This document shows, in pieces, positions 42,801-54,900 of a stretch of DNA of 64,000 nt. A program made the position numbers and the translations under genes. Each line of letters starts with the position of its first letter. Position 1 is the first letter of the stretch. The stretch lies in assembly GCF_023278565.1 (NCBI RefSeq), contig NC_064676.1, forward strand, positions 2,728,001-2,792,000. Direction: 5' to 3'. Below the pieces are notes generated by a model that did not search any database, was not told the origin of the DNA, and saw only the letters and a list, made by a program, of their open reading frames with translations. Origin of the DNA: Colletotrichum lupini (taxonomy: Eukaryota; Ascomycota; Sordariomycetes; Glomerellales; Glomerellaceae).

Positions 42801-45800
42801 GTGGTCCTGACATGATATCTGCAGGCGGCACTGAGTAAGAACTTTCCGTGGGTAACTACTTCGTAAGGATTCGAGAAGAAGAGTAACGGACTGGGAGGAA
42901 AGAGTATGGAGTCTGTGGAAAGGCAATTCCCGGCCCTGCCGGCTCCATTTCACCCGGATTGCTGGTCCGACTTCTCCTCCGAGGAGCTGCCGCATTTGGC
43001 GTCTTGTTTCAGTCTTTGCTTCCTTTCTTTTTTTTTTCCACATCAACATGGGCCCAACAAGGGAACTCGCTCCCGCTGCCCGTCCCGCCGTGGCTCATTC
43101 CATGAATCCATGTTGAGGTCACAAGTCGGAGGTCACTTTTGTGTCTTGTGGTCCGTGGGTGTCAACCTCGCATCGCCAGATACGAGACTACCAGTACCTA
43201 CCTTCATCCTCGTTTGGTCCTCGGGTTGCAACAAGCCTGCACATACCGATAACAAGAGCCAAAGACAGTCATCGAGAGTCGGTGTGTGATTGATGATGCC
43301 GCCTACGGCTACATACTACTACTCTACACACGGATACTGCCATCCGCTACGACTCTAGATTCGCATCACTCGACCCGGCTCTTGGCCTTGTCGCTACCAA
43401 ACCCCGACTCTATCCGTGCTGATCGGGTGAAGGCATCGACCAGCGACAGGCCTCGTCTCTCAAGTCCACGCTCTTGTATGATGAATCCTAGTCGTTCTTC
43501 AAGTTGACGGACGAGTCGTGGACGAGGTCAAAGCCATGCTGCTCGAGGGTGCTGGTAATTCTTACCAACAATCCACACTGCGTCTAACCTCTTAGTCTGT
43601 CGGCCATCGGCCAACACCATCGGAAATCGACCAAGCCTAGCTAGCATCTTCACCCGACATGGCGTCCCAGATCCCGCCATCCAAGACCTCTATCGCCAAC
43701 TAGTCGTCCAATATCATGACGCCGCGCTAGGGTATCAGCGAACGCCTGCCTTACCCCAATAGGAAGTGAGCGAAGGCCCCGGCAAACGGAATGCTGGAAT
43801 TTCGTGCGTCCTGCCATCAAGAAGCAACGGCACTAACTCGTCTCGTCCGCCTGGCCGTTTGCACTATCTCATTCGCGGTTGGATGCCTCTGTCACTCTGA
43901 CTGGCGCCGCCGCCGTCAGACCTGACAGCCATCCACACTAGATTCTAGCTGGTTGAATCCCGATTGCTCAACGACTCTTCATCTTTTGTGGTAGCGCTAG
44001 CTTCAGCTCCTCAGAAGCAACGCTGCACTTGCAGAGATGTGATTGCTAGCCTCTCGGACGAATCCAATGTGCCACCGAGCCGCAGGTTACGACGGAGTTT
44101 TCCTCACTTGGATCGCTGCAACCACATGCCACGTCCTCCTGCATGCACCTGCCACCTGCCTGCATTACCTATTCTTGGTTCACGCCAGCGGCAACCTCTG
44201 GATGCTGCGGCACAACTACCTCACTCAATACTCCAATACTGCGTAGGAATCAAGAAGTTTCCATCACAACTCACTTTGAGCCCCTTCTTGTAGGAGCGAA
44301 ACCCTTTCTAAGCCGTGTCTTCCAGCCCCCCCGTCGACGACGTGCAGCATCTTCGCGTCCAAAAGACAGGCCAGTATCCATACAACTGCATTTGGGACAG
44401 CCCCACATCGCAGGATTCAGAGGAGGCTAAACCACCACATGGCTTGCAAGCCTTTTGCCCGTCGAGCAGGACCCCCGCTGTCCCCTATTGTCTGCCTAGA
44501 TCAAGACCATTCCAATTCTGGGCGAAGCTCGATGACAGTCCCACGGCTCGTATCAATGTGGACAGCTTCTCCGCAACGCAATATGGTGGCTTCTTTGGCC
44601 TGCTCACCCTGACTCGTGGGGGGTTTTCAGCAACGGCTAAAGGCACCGCGAACCCGCCGTGATTCTTTTCCCTTGAGGTTCTGGTTTAAAACACCTTGCC
44701 AGAGTCGCACGGAACAAAGCGTCGGAAGAATTATTGGCCAGTCAGCTATTTTCGGTGCCTATATGCGATCACGATATAGCTTCGTCCAGGAAGGCGGCGG
44801 CTCCCTCGTGGACAACCAACATCATGCAATGCATATTGCAGTTACGTGGGCGATACAGGTAGCAAAGCCATGCCAAATCACCCACACGGAGTGCTCGTGC
44901 CTAGTCAATCACGTCAATGTAGCCCCCCTAGTCCAACCTCGATCCAACACCTGAGAAGCTATCCCGCTCCAGCAACGGTTTGATCGTCTTGCACAGTGGA
45001 CCTTGGCGGAGCATCATATAGCGAGACAACCGACTTATGATCGCCCGTCAGCCCAGAGCACGAGCGGCCGGCATCTATAGGAGCCGAGTATAATAAATGG
45101 CACACGGCTGAAGCTGCTGGCAAAGCACATTACTCGCCAGCGCTCTCCCAGCCATCGGAACACACATCCAATTGGTGGTTTGCCCCGGAATTAGCCATGT
45201 CTCATAGACATGGAGATGAACCATTCTTCTGGAAGCGAGTTGAAGTGCCGACCGAATGTGAGTGATCTGGGCTGTGCAATGTCCTAGCTCACACTATACA
45301 TCCGGATGTCTAAGCTTCCCAAACTTGGCTGCGCAGTTGGGATGGTACAATCTGATAATAACAGATGTGATGGCCAACAAGATATATTCGCTGCGCGGAG
45401 TCAAGGCAGAGTGCACAACGCAGCGAGATTCAACGCAACCAGATATACAGAGTACGAGATAGGCGACAGGCTTTTTCACTTTGGTCTTGTCTTTACGACA
45501 GACATGGCTTCAATCCAACACAGGAGAGAGAGCCCTGGTCAAATTACAGATGATATCTTGTGCCAAGAAGGATCAAGACTGATTTGTTGAGTTCTGGTGC
45601 GGGCAATCCAATATCAGCCGCAGTCTCAGGTCTGCTTTCAAATACTTTATCCGTACGAATAGTCCGCAGACTCCGTACATAACCCCAAAGGCACCGCGAA
45701 TTCCAGCGCACAATCTCGTCGAGACCGAGAGGGTAACGTCCAAGTCAAGCATCCCCCTCCTCCTCGGTAGGAGAATATGGCGGGTCTGGCCACGCGAACA

Positions 45801-46386
45801 AGGATGGCACAGGTCGCCAGACGTGGAAAGTAACCTGAAACATACATGGATGCCACTTTCTTCGTCTGATCAGTGACGGCTGACATCTGTGCCCCCGTCC
45901 CTCCACTCCAAAGGACCCAAAATCTTTCTCTCCCTTCTTCTTTCGTCCGCTGCCCAGGACCGCGAACACGACACGACAAGCCACGACCCAAGTCGTCTAT
46001 GCCCTGGCGCCCATCAACTTGCGTCAACGGACGCACCCTCCCCCAATGAACCCCTGGTGGGCCGCGAGCATGGTCGACGGCCGATTCAAAATTCTACGAT
46101 ACGCCGCGCCAAAAGTCAGACAATGCAGCCTTTTCCTGTTTTGGCATCGTTGGGAAACCAGCACATCCCGTCGCATAAGGATTCATCCCAGCTACCCCTC
46201 CACGGCGGGCCACCACATCGACAAAGCCGGTTCGTCGGTATTCCAGATCGTCTGTTCTTTCTAGCCACGAGTCCTCTCGTCGCATAAAGGTCGACATTGG
46301 AGAGGGGCGGACCTTGCATGGAAGATGGTCCCTCGGTAACGCCGCCAGCCCACGATCTCCCCAACCGTCCCAAATTTAGGGACCTT
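39825..46386. other. 6.6-kb gene-poor region
   Basis: No frame above 200 aa, and none with a recognised domain. The 200-aa minus frame at 41429-42031 overlaps three others in the same GC-rich patch and contains a 15-bp direct duplication (GGATGAGCCATT, 41713-41741). Frames of 115 aa (44315-44662) and 132 aa (45889-46287) are unsupported. The base composition is near normal, with no RIP and no recognisable transposon. The left part must include the promoter of the 706-aa gene. A possibly decayed coding patch at about 43500-43770 is discussed in the findings. Confidence 0.45.
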
Positions 46387-49226
46387 TCAGGACCCTTGAA
46401 GTGACGATAAATCCGGGTAACGTAGATCAGCGTTCTCTTCGAGGAAATCCATCCACCGTTTGAGAAAGTTGCTGCCTCTGATCATGACACAACCCAAGTT
46501 AGCAAGAGAAAAAAAAGAAGAAAAGAAGAAACAGGCCCGAGATGTTGGACGTTTGACGCGGCTCAGCAGATGTCTCAGGATAAGCCTGCCACCATCTGTG
46601 CAGACTGCAGAGGTGCTCTGCGCCGCACGCCCCAAAATCAACTAGGGAAGGGGAAGGTTTGGGGGAAGAAGGGGGAAAAGAAAGCAATTTTCTCAAACCG
46701 ACTCACCTCTTGACTGTCTCTGAATCTCCGATCACCGTCAGCGAGCGTTTGGGTCTCGTCATCGCCACTAAGAACGCATTAACATTCATGCGCTAACGGT
46801 CGGCCGCATACTGGGATCTTCCCAGCCTGGCCGCGGCCGGCGGGATCATCTCTCGTTTGAAGCTTACCGTTCAGTCGGCGCTTCTCGCCCAGGAACCCTA
46901 CTTCTCCTACGGAGTTGCTCCGTACAAGGCTGACAATGACGGCCTCTTTTTCACGGCCCTGGAAGCCGTCAACGCTGCCCAGCTCGATGCCAGGGAACCG
47001 TTCTTTTAGGGGCGCTAAAATGGCGAGCTGCGTTCGGTTCATCCGATGTCAGTTTTCATGCCTTGCGGCTCTTCGCGACGGACCCAAGATTTCCAAACAG
47101 AAGATCCATAATCAAAGGGGGGGAAGGGGGCTTCGTTGGGTTTGACCAGGCTTACCTGAGCGTTGTAAGGGGTCACAACGGCGATGTCCTCTGGCTTCAC
47201 TCCCGCGTCGACCAGCTTCTGGACGTGTTGCCGGACCAAGGCCCCTTCCATCTCGTTGCTCTTGCTCTCCCCGTGCAAGCTGAACTTTGCCTTCTTGACG
47301 GCGTCCTTGTCGTCGTCCTCGCTCCTCTCGGGGTAGTCGCCCCCTTGCGTGTCGATGAAGACGACCGGCTCGTTGGTGTCTTCCGTGTCCTCGACCTCGT
47401 ACGGCAGGTCTCTGAGCAAGCGCTCCTTGACCGCCTCCGCGGCGATGAGCTTTCCTTCGTAGAGCTCGTCCGACGGGAACCTCATGATGTTCTCGTGCAT
47501 GCGGTACTGTGTGGTGAGCATACGCTTGATGGATGACCCGTGTAGGGCGAGAAGCCTATCAAACAGGGTCGTCTCCAGCGTCATGCCCTTGATTTGCTTC
47601 TTCTCCGCGTCTTCTATGGGGGCCGCTGACTTTGCTGCCGCCGCCGGCTTCACCTTGGAATTGAGCGACTTGATCGTCGGCGGCAGCTGCAGATGATCGC
47701 CGGCACAAACGGCCTTCTTGGCCGACAGTAAAGGCACCCAGCACTGCGCCTCGAGCGCCTGGCTCGCCTCGTCAATGATGACGACGTCGAACTGCTGGTC
47801 CCGGAGCTGGTGTCCGCCCGCGCCGTGCAGCGTCGCCAGGACGACTTTGCTCTCGCGAATCAAGTTTGCGACGCAGCCGCGCTCGCGCTCGCGGAATTCC
47901 TTGCGGAGCTCCTTGAGGTCGGCGTAGATTTGGCGCTTCTCGCGGCCGTTGCGCGTTTTTTTGATAGAGGCCTGTTTTGCGTCCATTTCGGCGCGGACGT
48001 CCTTGACGATGGCGCCGGCCTCGGAGGTCTGGGTGAGGACGTCGAGGGAGTGGGCGAGGACGCTGGGGAGGAGGCGGGCCGGGTGGCCGAGGCGGAGGAT
48101 GGGGATCTTGTGCGGGGCGAGGCGCTCTACGATGTTGTCGACGGAGATGTTGGAGGGGCCGCAGACGAGGATGCGGAGATTGAGCTTGATGAGCTGGAGG
48201 ATTAGTTCGATTAGGGTGTGTGTTTTGCCCGTCTTTTTCCTCCTTTTTCGTCAGCCATGGCGTTTCTTTCATCGGGTCGGTTAGGGGGTTGAGTAAGACT
48301 CACGCCTGGCGGGCCGTGGATGAGGGCAACTTCGCGGGACGCGAGGGCGAACCGGATGGCGTCCTTTTGGGAGTCGTTGAGAGACGGGTCGATCCATTGG
48401 ATCTTTGCGAGCTCCGTGTCGGATGCTAGGTCCGGGGGCACCGGTGACGGGCTCGAGAGGCCGAAGAGGACGCGCATGAAGGCCGTGTATTCCGATTCCG
48501 TCATCTTTTCGATCTTGCCCATGGTTTGGCTCATCCTGTAGGCGCTTGTTAGTCCTGTCTGCTCCTCCGCTAGGTGCTGCGGCATTGTGATACTGCCACA
48601 AGTCGTCAATCACGGAGAGCCCAGCCTGCTCCCGTGAAGCCTCGCACCAAGTGACGCAGCTGACAGACTCCATCTCTGTCAAGCATTTGATCCTTGACCG
48701 ACAGACGACTGAAAAGGAAATGAATCAAGAGCAGAAGATCTCACCTCCGGTACGTGACATCGTCAGCAACCTTGACAATCCAAACCCTCCCCGTAAACTC
48801 CCTCTCCTCCCCCTTCCCCTCATCAACAGCAACGCCAACAACCTCCCTCCTAACCCTCGTAACCACCCCTCTCGCCCCTTTACTCTCGAGCTCTTTGACT
48901 TCCTTCTTCTTCGCATTCCCCGCGGGCTGCTCCGAGATGAGCACAATGTCCCCCGGACGGAGGCCATGCTCGGGTAGTTCACCGGAAGAAGAAGCAACGG
49001 CGGGATCGGAGGATAATTCGAGGACGGTGCGGCCGCCTAGACCTGTGCGGCGGGCGGTGACGACGAGGTTGGGCAGGGCGAGGCCTGCGCGCTGGAGGGC
49101 CGTGGGGGAGTGCGAGGAGACGAGGGCGGACGATTCCGAGACTTCTGCGGCGAGTTCGGCCTCGAGGAGGGTGAGTTGGGTTGTTGCGAAGGAGGGGGGG
49201 GAGAGGGGTTCTGTTGAGGGGGACAT
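46387..49226 (-). CDS. hcs1: Hcs1/SMUBP2-type superfamily 1 DNA/RNA helicase
   Basis: Six exons on the minus strand: 49226-48745, 48535-48304, 48232-47156, 47027-46868, 46767-46707, 46477-46387; 700 aa, near the 683 aa of yeast Hcs1 (DNA polymerase alpha-associated helicase A), with all phases closing. Upf1-like SF1 motifs in order: N-terminal accessory beta-barrel region with V-T-Y-R-R; Walker A G-P-P-G-T-G-K-T (235-242, split by intron 2); Walker B I-I-D-E-A-S (390-395); [33 protein letters not shown]; and N-V-A-M-T-R-P-K. The animal R3H and AN1 tail domains are absent, as in fungi. Introns 1 and 5 are long (209 and 229 bp); intron 1 has an ACTAAC branch site just before its acceptor. Likely role: a 5'-3' helicase in DNA replication or translation-linked RNA handling. 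Confidence 0.94.
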
Positions 49227-50170
49227 GTTTGTATTTTGGGGAGGGGGTCTTTTCTGTTCCCTTTATTGACGTGGTCCCAATGCTTCTTTTTTTTTTTCCC
49301 CTTTCCTGGCGCCTTTTTCTGAGTTAGGTTGTCTTGTTGGCGGGATGAGTTCTCATGACCTCACGTGCGCGCGAGTAAATGGGTGGTGATACTGAGATTG
49401 TGGGAAAGTGAGGTGAGGGAGCTGCGGTCGAGATGAAAGAGTGTGTGTCGTTGTCTGCGCCTGTTGTAAGTGGTTCTGTGCGGGTTCCCCACAATGTGAG
49501 GTGCAGCTGGCTCGGCTTTTTTGACGTCATCTGATAGGTTGGGGTTTTAGAGGGGTGAAAGCTCTCGACGCTCAGCTCTTGGCTTTCAGGTAAGGAGATG
49601 AGATGAGATGAGGTGCCCGAACGGGCCGGATACCTGCGTCTTGCGATGCGTCTCTGATGCAATTGCCCTTTGTGGGTTTCGCGTCGGACAGAGATTGGCA
49701 GGGTAGATTACATGTAATACAAATATGCATGATGCCGGTTGAGAAAGGGTTACCTACTCAAATGGCGATTCGTCTTCAAGTGAACGTGCTCACTGAGCCG
49801 CCCAATTTTGCAAGGATTAAATTGGGCTTGCTTAAATATTAACGTTGTCGATTTCCGCGGCCATTATAGTATCGCATTCAAGTGTACTCTGTCTCCTAGC
49901 TTTCAAGGTGGATTTCTCACGTCACCGTAGAAAATTGCTGGTTGTGCTACAGTGTCCTCGGTTGTGTATTATCAGGGTATTATATACTCATTGCTGCGTC
50001 ATATCAGAAGCAAATAGACATAATGTAGATATCGCATCTTTCAACCAACTCAAATCCCAAGTGTCACCTCAATGCAGAACGCTCTCATTTCAAACATATG
50101 CAGCCAGACTTAGGCACCAAACATATGAACTCCCCGTATAAAGACCGAAACCTGTCACACGATGGACAAA
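49227..50170. other. Intergenic region between the helicase and the DUF202 gene
   Basis: 944 bp containing the helicase promoter and the DUF202 3' UTR. The longest frame (112 aa, 49324-49662 minus) has no support. The part from 49700 is AT-richer. Confidence 0.55.
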
Positions 50171-51942
50171 TCACCGCTCCCTGCTCGTAGGACTCACAAC
50201 CACAACCACAACCAAGCTCACAGCCATCAGCGCAAACGCCACCATGGACACGATGATGATGGTCCCGCGGCTCGCGGGGAACTTGCCCTTCATCACCCAC
50301 TGCTGCGCGCGGAAGTAACGCTGGTAGCCCAAGAACAAAATGAGGATGCTGATGCCCAGGAACGTCGCGCCGAGCGGCTTGCCCAGCTGGCGGAGGGTGT
50401 GGCTGTTCGGGTCGTCGGTCCCCGGCGTCGAGAGGGACGAGTTGAGGCGGAAGAGCTGCGTCACGGCGATGCCTATGGAGGCGAAGGCGAGAGATGTGCG
50501 GAGCCATGCGAGGAATGTTCGTTCTGTTTTTTTGGTGAGAAGAGTTAGTTAGTCCCGGTTAGCTGGAGCTGTATACGGCTGTCATGATTCTTCATAGGTG
50601 AAAGTGCCAAAAGAATTCGCAAAAAAGAGTAGCTCATAGCGTGGAGTCGAACTCAAGGGGTCGAGGTCCGTCTCGAAAGACATGTGGAAATCCCTAGTCC
50701 CCAGCTGAGTGTTCCACTGAGCTAAAGCGCCCGGGGGAGTTGGCCCCCGTTTGCCTGGGAGATGGAGGAGGATGGGTTATTCATGAAGGGATACGCTGTG
50801 GCCATTGGCAGCCGTAGAGAAGCGTTGAACCGTGATGGGTTGGAGAGGCGGCTGAACCGTCTAGGTTGAGGGGGAAGCTGACCCGGATGGGCTGAGCTCT
50901 CGTGACAAAGTGCGAGCGCAATACGTACCGAGCGCCAGGTGATCGCGAGCCACGCTGCCCTTGTTCTCCAGCTCAATGCTCTGGAAGCTGGACAGCAGGA
51001 TCGTGTACCAGGGTTCCTTCCTCTGCGCTTCTCTCTCCCGCTCCTCCCGCGCGACCACGGCATCGTAGTCTTCGTCCTCCCCTTCCTCCTCGGCCTGCGC
51101 CGGCAGGGAGTTCCTCGCCGACTGAACCGACTTGCGCGGCCGCATGCCGGCCAGCTCCGGGGTCGTCGCTGTGGTGGTTACGGCGGACGGTTGCGGCGCC
51201 GAGTTCATGCTCTGGTAATTGCGGTCCGGGCCGCGGGAGATGATGCCGACGTTCTCATTGTGAGAGCCATCCGCGCGGGAGTAGTGCCGCGGGGGGCTGG
51301 CGGGAGCGGAGCGGCTTGTTGAGAGTCCGCCGCCCATGGCTTGTGCGCGGCCTCGTGCGTTCTGTTTTGGGGGAGAGAGGGAAGGTGTAAGTAGGAGGAG
51401 GTATGTATGATGGTAGACGGGGAGAATGATCCGGAATCAGGAAGGAGAACAGAACATGGGGATGGGCAGAAAGGAAACGGAGAAGCGAGGTCAATGTTGA
51501 ATTAACTAGGGTTCAGAGAGAAATGCCGTGGATTGGCGGCCAGAAGGGTCGGTGCCAAGCGATGAGCGAAATGTACATGCTCGTAGACGACACACGTTTA
51601 AACACACGCAGAGAGGGTTCCACAGTCCCAGATCCTCGGTTGGCGATGGGGTAGGATGCAGAAGCGAAAGGAGCTACAGGTAGAAGAACGTACCTCGAAT
51701 ATCTCGTTAATGCGCTCGTTGGTGCTCTGCCTCCGGGAGAGCGAGCGCGGGGACGCTGGCGAGCGTCCGTCGTAGGAGGAGGAGCGCCTACTTAACCCTC
51801 TCGGCGAGGCGGTCGCAGAGGACTGGGATTGCGGTGGATGAGCATCGGACGACGGTGGTGGTGGTGGAGGAGGTGCAGGAGGAAAAGCAGTAGCCGGTAC
51901 CGCTGCCGGCATCGATGCGGCTTCTTCCTTGGCGGAGGCCAT
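50171..51942 (-). CDS. DUF202 (YidH/Vtc1-like) three-TM membrane protein
   Basis: Three exons on the minus strand: 51942-51694, 51361-50929, 50523-50171; 344 aa, with unusually long introns of 332 and 405 bp. The N-terminal ~220 residues are disordered, with a Pro run and S-R-R-S-S-S type sites. Then follows the DUF202 signature D-H-L-A-L-E-R-T-F-L-A-W-L-R-T-S-L-A-F, split by intron 2, and three hydrophobic helices: A-W-L-R-T-S-L-A-F-A-S-I-G-I-A-V, F-L-G-I-S-I-L-I-L-F-L-G-Y and I-I-I-V-S-M-V-A-F-A-L-M-A-V. DUF202 proteins resemble the membrane part of the vacuolar transporter chaperone Vtc1; transport function is unproved. Splicing is supported by phase closure and by the signature being restored across the intron. 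The start is the first ATG of the frame. Confidence 0.9.
50627..50732 (-). tRNA. tRNA-like Pol III cassette inside an intron, probably degenerate
   Basis: On the minus strand, an A-box match (TAGCTCAGTGG, 50714-50724), a possible anticodon arm of five base pairs (GGGGA/TTTCC, two of them G-T) around loop CTAGGGA (50686-50702; apparent anticodon AGG), a variable-arm-like hairpin GTCT-TTCG-AGAC, a B-box-like AGTTCGACTCC (50643-50653, one mismatch to GGTTCGANNCC) and a T6 terminator (50621-50626) occur in the right order. However, neither the acceptor stem nor the T stem closes, so I call it a tRNA-derived relic or tRNA-like element rather than a working tRNA. It lies wholly within intron 2 of the DUF202 gene, on the same strand. 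Confidence 0.4.
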
Positions 51943-54900
51943 CACGTCCGAGACATGGGCAGTTGACGTCGAGTACCCTCAGACCGAATAGATAGAGAGG
52001 CACACTGGTAAAAACGCGGTTTGAAGATGGCGTCCCTCACGCCAGAACAAGGGTCTGGTGACGTGATCAAGAGGCGGAGAGACGGTTTGAAAAGCGAAAA
52101 TGGCGAAAAATGGCACTAAAATGTTTCTTGCCCAGAATTCGGCTCTTGGGGAAAGCTCTCCTCCCCGTTGAGCTTAGGTATGGAGAAGGTTGGGTGGGCG
52201 ATCGCGCAGGGCGGCTGATGGAGGTGCGTTAGTGCCGTTTTCCTCATGCAATGCCGCCGTTCGCTAGCGCAATTTCTCGGCCGGCGGCGGAGGATGCGGT
52301 AATGGGGACCGACCTGGGATGCCTTGCCAGTGGAGGACTGGAAGGATGGTAAGTAGTTGAGAGGAGTATGGTGTAGGTAGTGAGGTGGTAGAGAAAAAAA
52401 GTAGCGTAGGAATAAAGTTTCAGCAAGATGAGGCTGGCAAGTGCAGGTCCTTTGCTGTAAAGAAATGAGACGAGACGAGTCGAGTTTCCGTCTTCTTCAC
52501 GTGTACATGGTGAAAAAGGAACCCCATGACATAGCTTGGGCCCCTCCAGAGCTTTATCTGATTTTATCCATTGGGGAATTTGGGATGGAGGGGGTTACCG
52601 TTCACTGGTTGGTCGCCGACCATCCCAAGATCTAGGCCGTCTCTAGAATTCTGGGGGGGAGCCGCTTGACCCCGCCGATGCCGATGGCACGGAGCCTGGT
52701 CCTACTCGTCGCCAATCGGACCGGCTGTCGGGGCGGCTGGACGGATACGGGTCACCTTCGGCCCACGGTCGACGTCTGACAACCTCACTTCTATCCTTTG
52801 CAGTAGTAAACACACTTTAGTTATACGTCTATCTTGATGTGTTAAGGAACCCTGATGATTGCCAGGCCTTGGGGTGTCTAAGGCGCCGTCCAGCCTTTCA
52901 GTACATCCGCTCGCGGCCTAGGACTAGCACGATGTCACCCAGCCTACCACAGCGGAGATGGAATGCTACTGTGTGACTTTGGACTTCCGCAGTCTTTCTC
53001 AGCTAATTTAACTGGTGATTATTTGAGGTGATCTTTGAACGACTGTCTTGCCGTAGAAAGGGCTACTCTCGTGGAAAATACAGACATTTGCCGGAAGTAG
53101 ACAATCTCACAAGATGATTCTCGAGTACCCTTGGTAATCACTAGTGTGCAGAATCCACGTCGGGCGGAAATAATAGACTGACGACCAAAATGATCGCTTC
53201 GATTCACCAACAACTCTTTCTCGAGGATTAATAAACATGTGAAAGGCTGCTTTTTCGTTGCCTCTCGCCGATTGAATCTCCAGACGTCAAGACTGGCGAT
53301 GATCGGAGCAGCCCCAAGTCTCGTCGTTGCCATTCCCCCACAACTACGAGGATCGCTACAAGACGATCTTACAGACTGGTTTAGAATGTTTTCAGAAGCC
53401 CACAAAGTGACTCCAAGATGGAAGGAGCATCTCTCATTCATTGCCTCCGCCGCCGTAGTATTCAGTCAATAATAACCATGAGAGGGAGGGAGATCTGGAG
53501 ATATATGCCCTTGTTTAGTCTGTGAATGTGTATGTTGGGGACTGGGTATCCGCTCGCTGGAAAAAAAACCGTGGCCTCTCGGACAGAATCACCAGGAGTC
53601 ATACTCTGCAGAGTCCACGAAGTGTCCCAACAAATTCTGCGTCCTGACGTCTACCTGCTCTCGGTCTTACTCGCCCGGCCGCCTGCAAACTCAACATCAA
53701 CACTATCGGGAACGTCGTAGGCCACTATAAAATGACAATGCCGATTCTGTAGGCTTAAAGGGTTCCAGGGCAATGTCACTGTTGGAGCGATGCCCTCTAT
53801 GGCGTGTCTTAAGACCGAGCGATCGTCTGATATCTGTAGATGCGCGTATAGCGACGAAGAACAGGATTGTATAATTCACTTTAACCAGACGCCCTTGTTC
53901 TCCTTCCCCCACGTTGCGAAAATATTCCTTTTGGTATGTCTCTGTACCGACTTTGGAAAGTAACCGACGGTATCTCGAGGCGAAGAAAGTACACTTAGCA
54001 TTAGAGCCTATCTGGCTCATTGCGATGATCGCAGACGGTCTTGATCCCTTGGCTCTGGACTTCAATCCGTGGAACTTGGGCATGATGAGAGCCCGCCGCC
54101 CTAGGTAGTGCGGGCTGTGGTTCCGCAGATGAGACCTCCATGAAGAAGAGTCTGAGACGTTTATATACGCAGCAAATGAGAGTCTGAGAAACTCGATCCT
54201 TCTAGACTGAAGACCACAGAGTCATCAAGCTGGATCACTGTCACAAGGAAGGGTCCCCCCATATGTCTGTTTTCTTTTTCTTTGGATTGCCCGAGTCTAT
54301 CGAGATCAGGAATTTCGTCCCCTGTACGCTCAAGACTTCATATTTCGTAGTAGCTCTTCTCATTCTAAGAATATTACTCTAGGCACAGCGCAATTTTGTG
54401 CCATCTCACACATGCTATAGCCTTCACAATTTATTGATGTCCACGTCTTGGATGGCACCATCTTAAATTACAAAGGTCTCCTTCTTTGCCTCGTTGTTTA
54501 ATATGGCTGACCGAAGGCAGAAAGTACGTTCGTTACGCTGTATTGAGACAGTGTTGCATACCGGTGGATACACATGACTGATGACCTCACGAAGCATTTT
54601 ATTTGTAGGATGATTGATCTCAGATGAAGAGACTTCGTAATGCGACTACGGTGATGCTCATTCATTTCCAGAGACAGTCACGGGATAAGCCGCGGTAAGT
54701 AAGTAGCCATCTACAATAGCATACAAGATAGCTCAAACGCATAGCACAAACGGGTCTTGTGTGACTGGATTGCTAGACGGAGTTGCTTGCAGCCAGAGTC
54801 GAGATCAGTATTGCAAACTATCAGGGGTCGAGATCACCTCTACCAACGACGATATCTCCATGATTTTTTCAGCCATACACCATACGAGTAATGATTACGT

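Noticed and set aside
50627..50732. Calling a functional tRNA-Pro(AGG)
   Set aside because: The anticodon arm suggests it, but the acceptor and T stems do not pair, so only a tRNA-like relic is reported.
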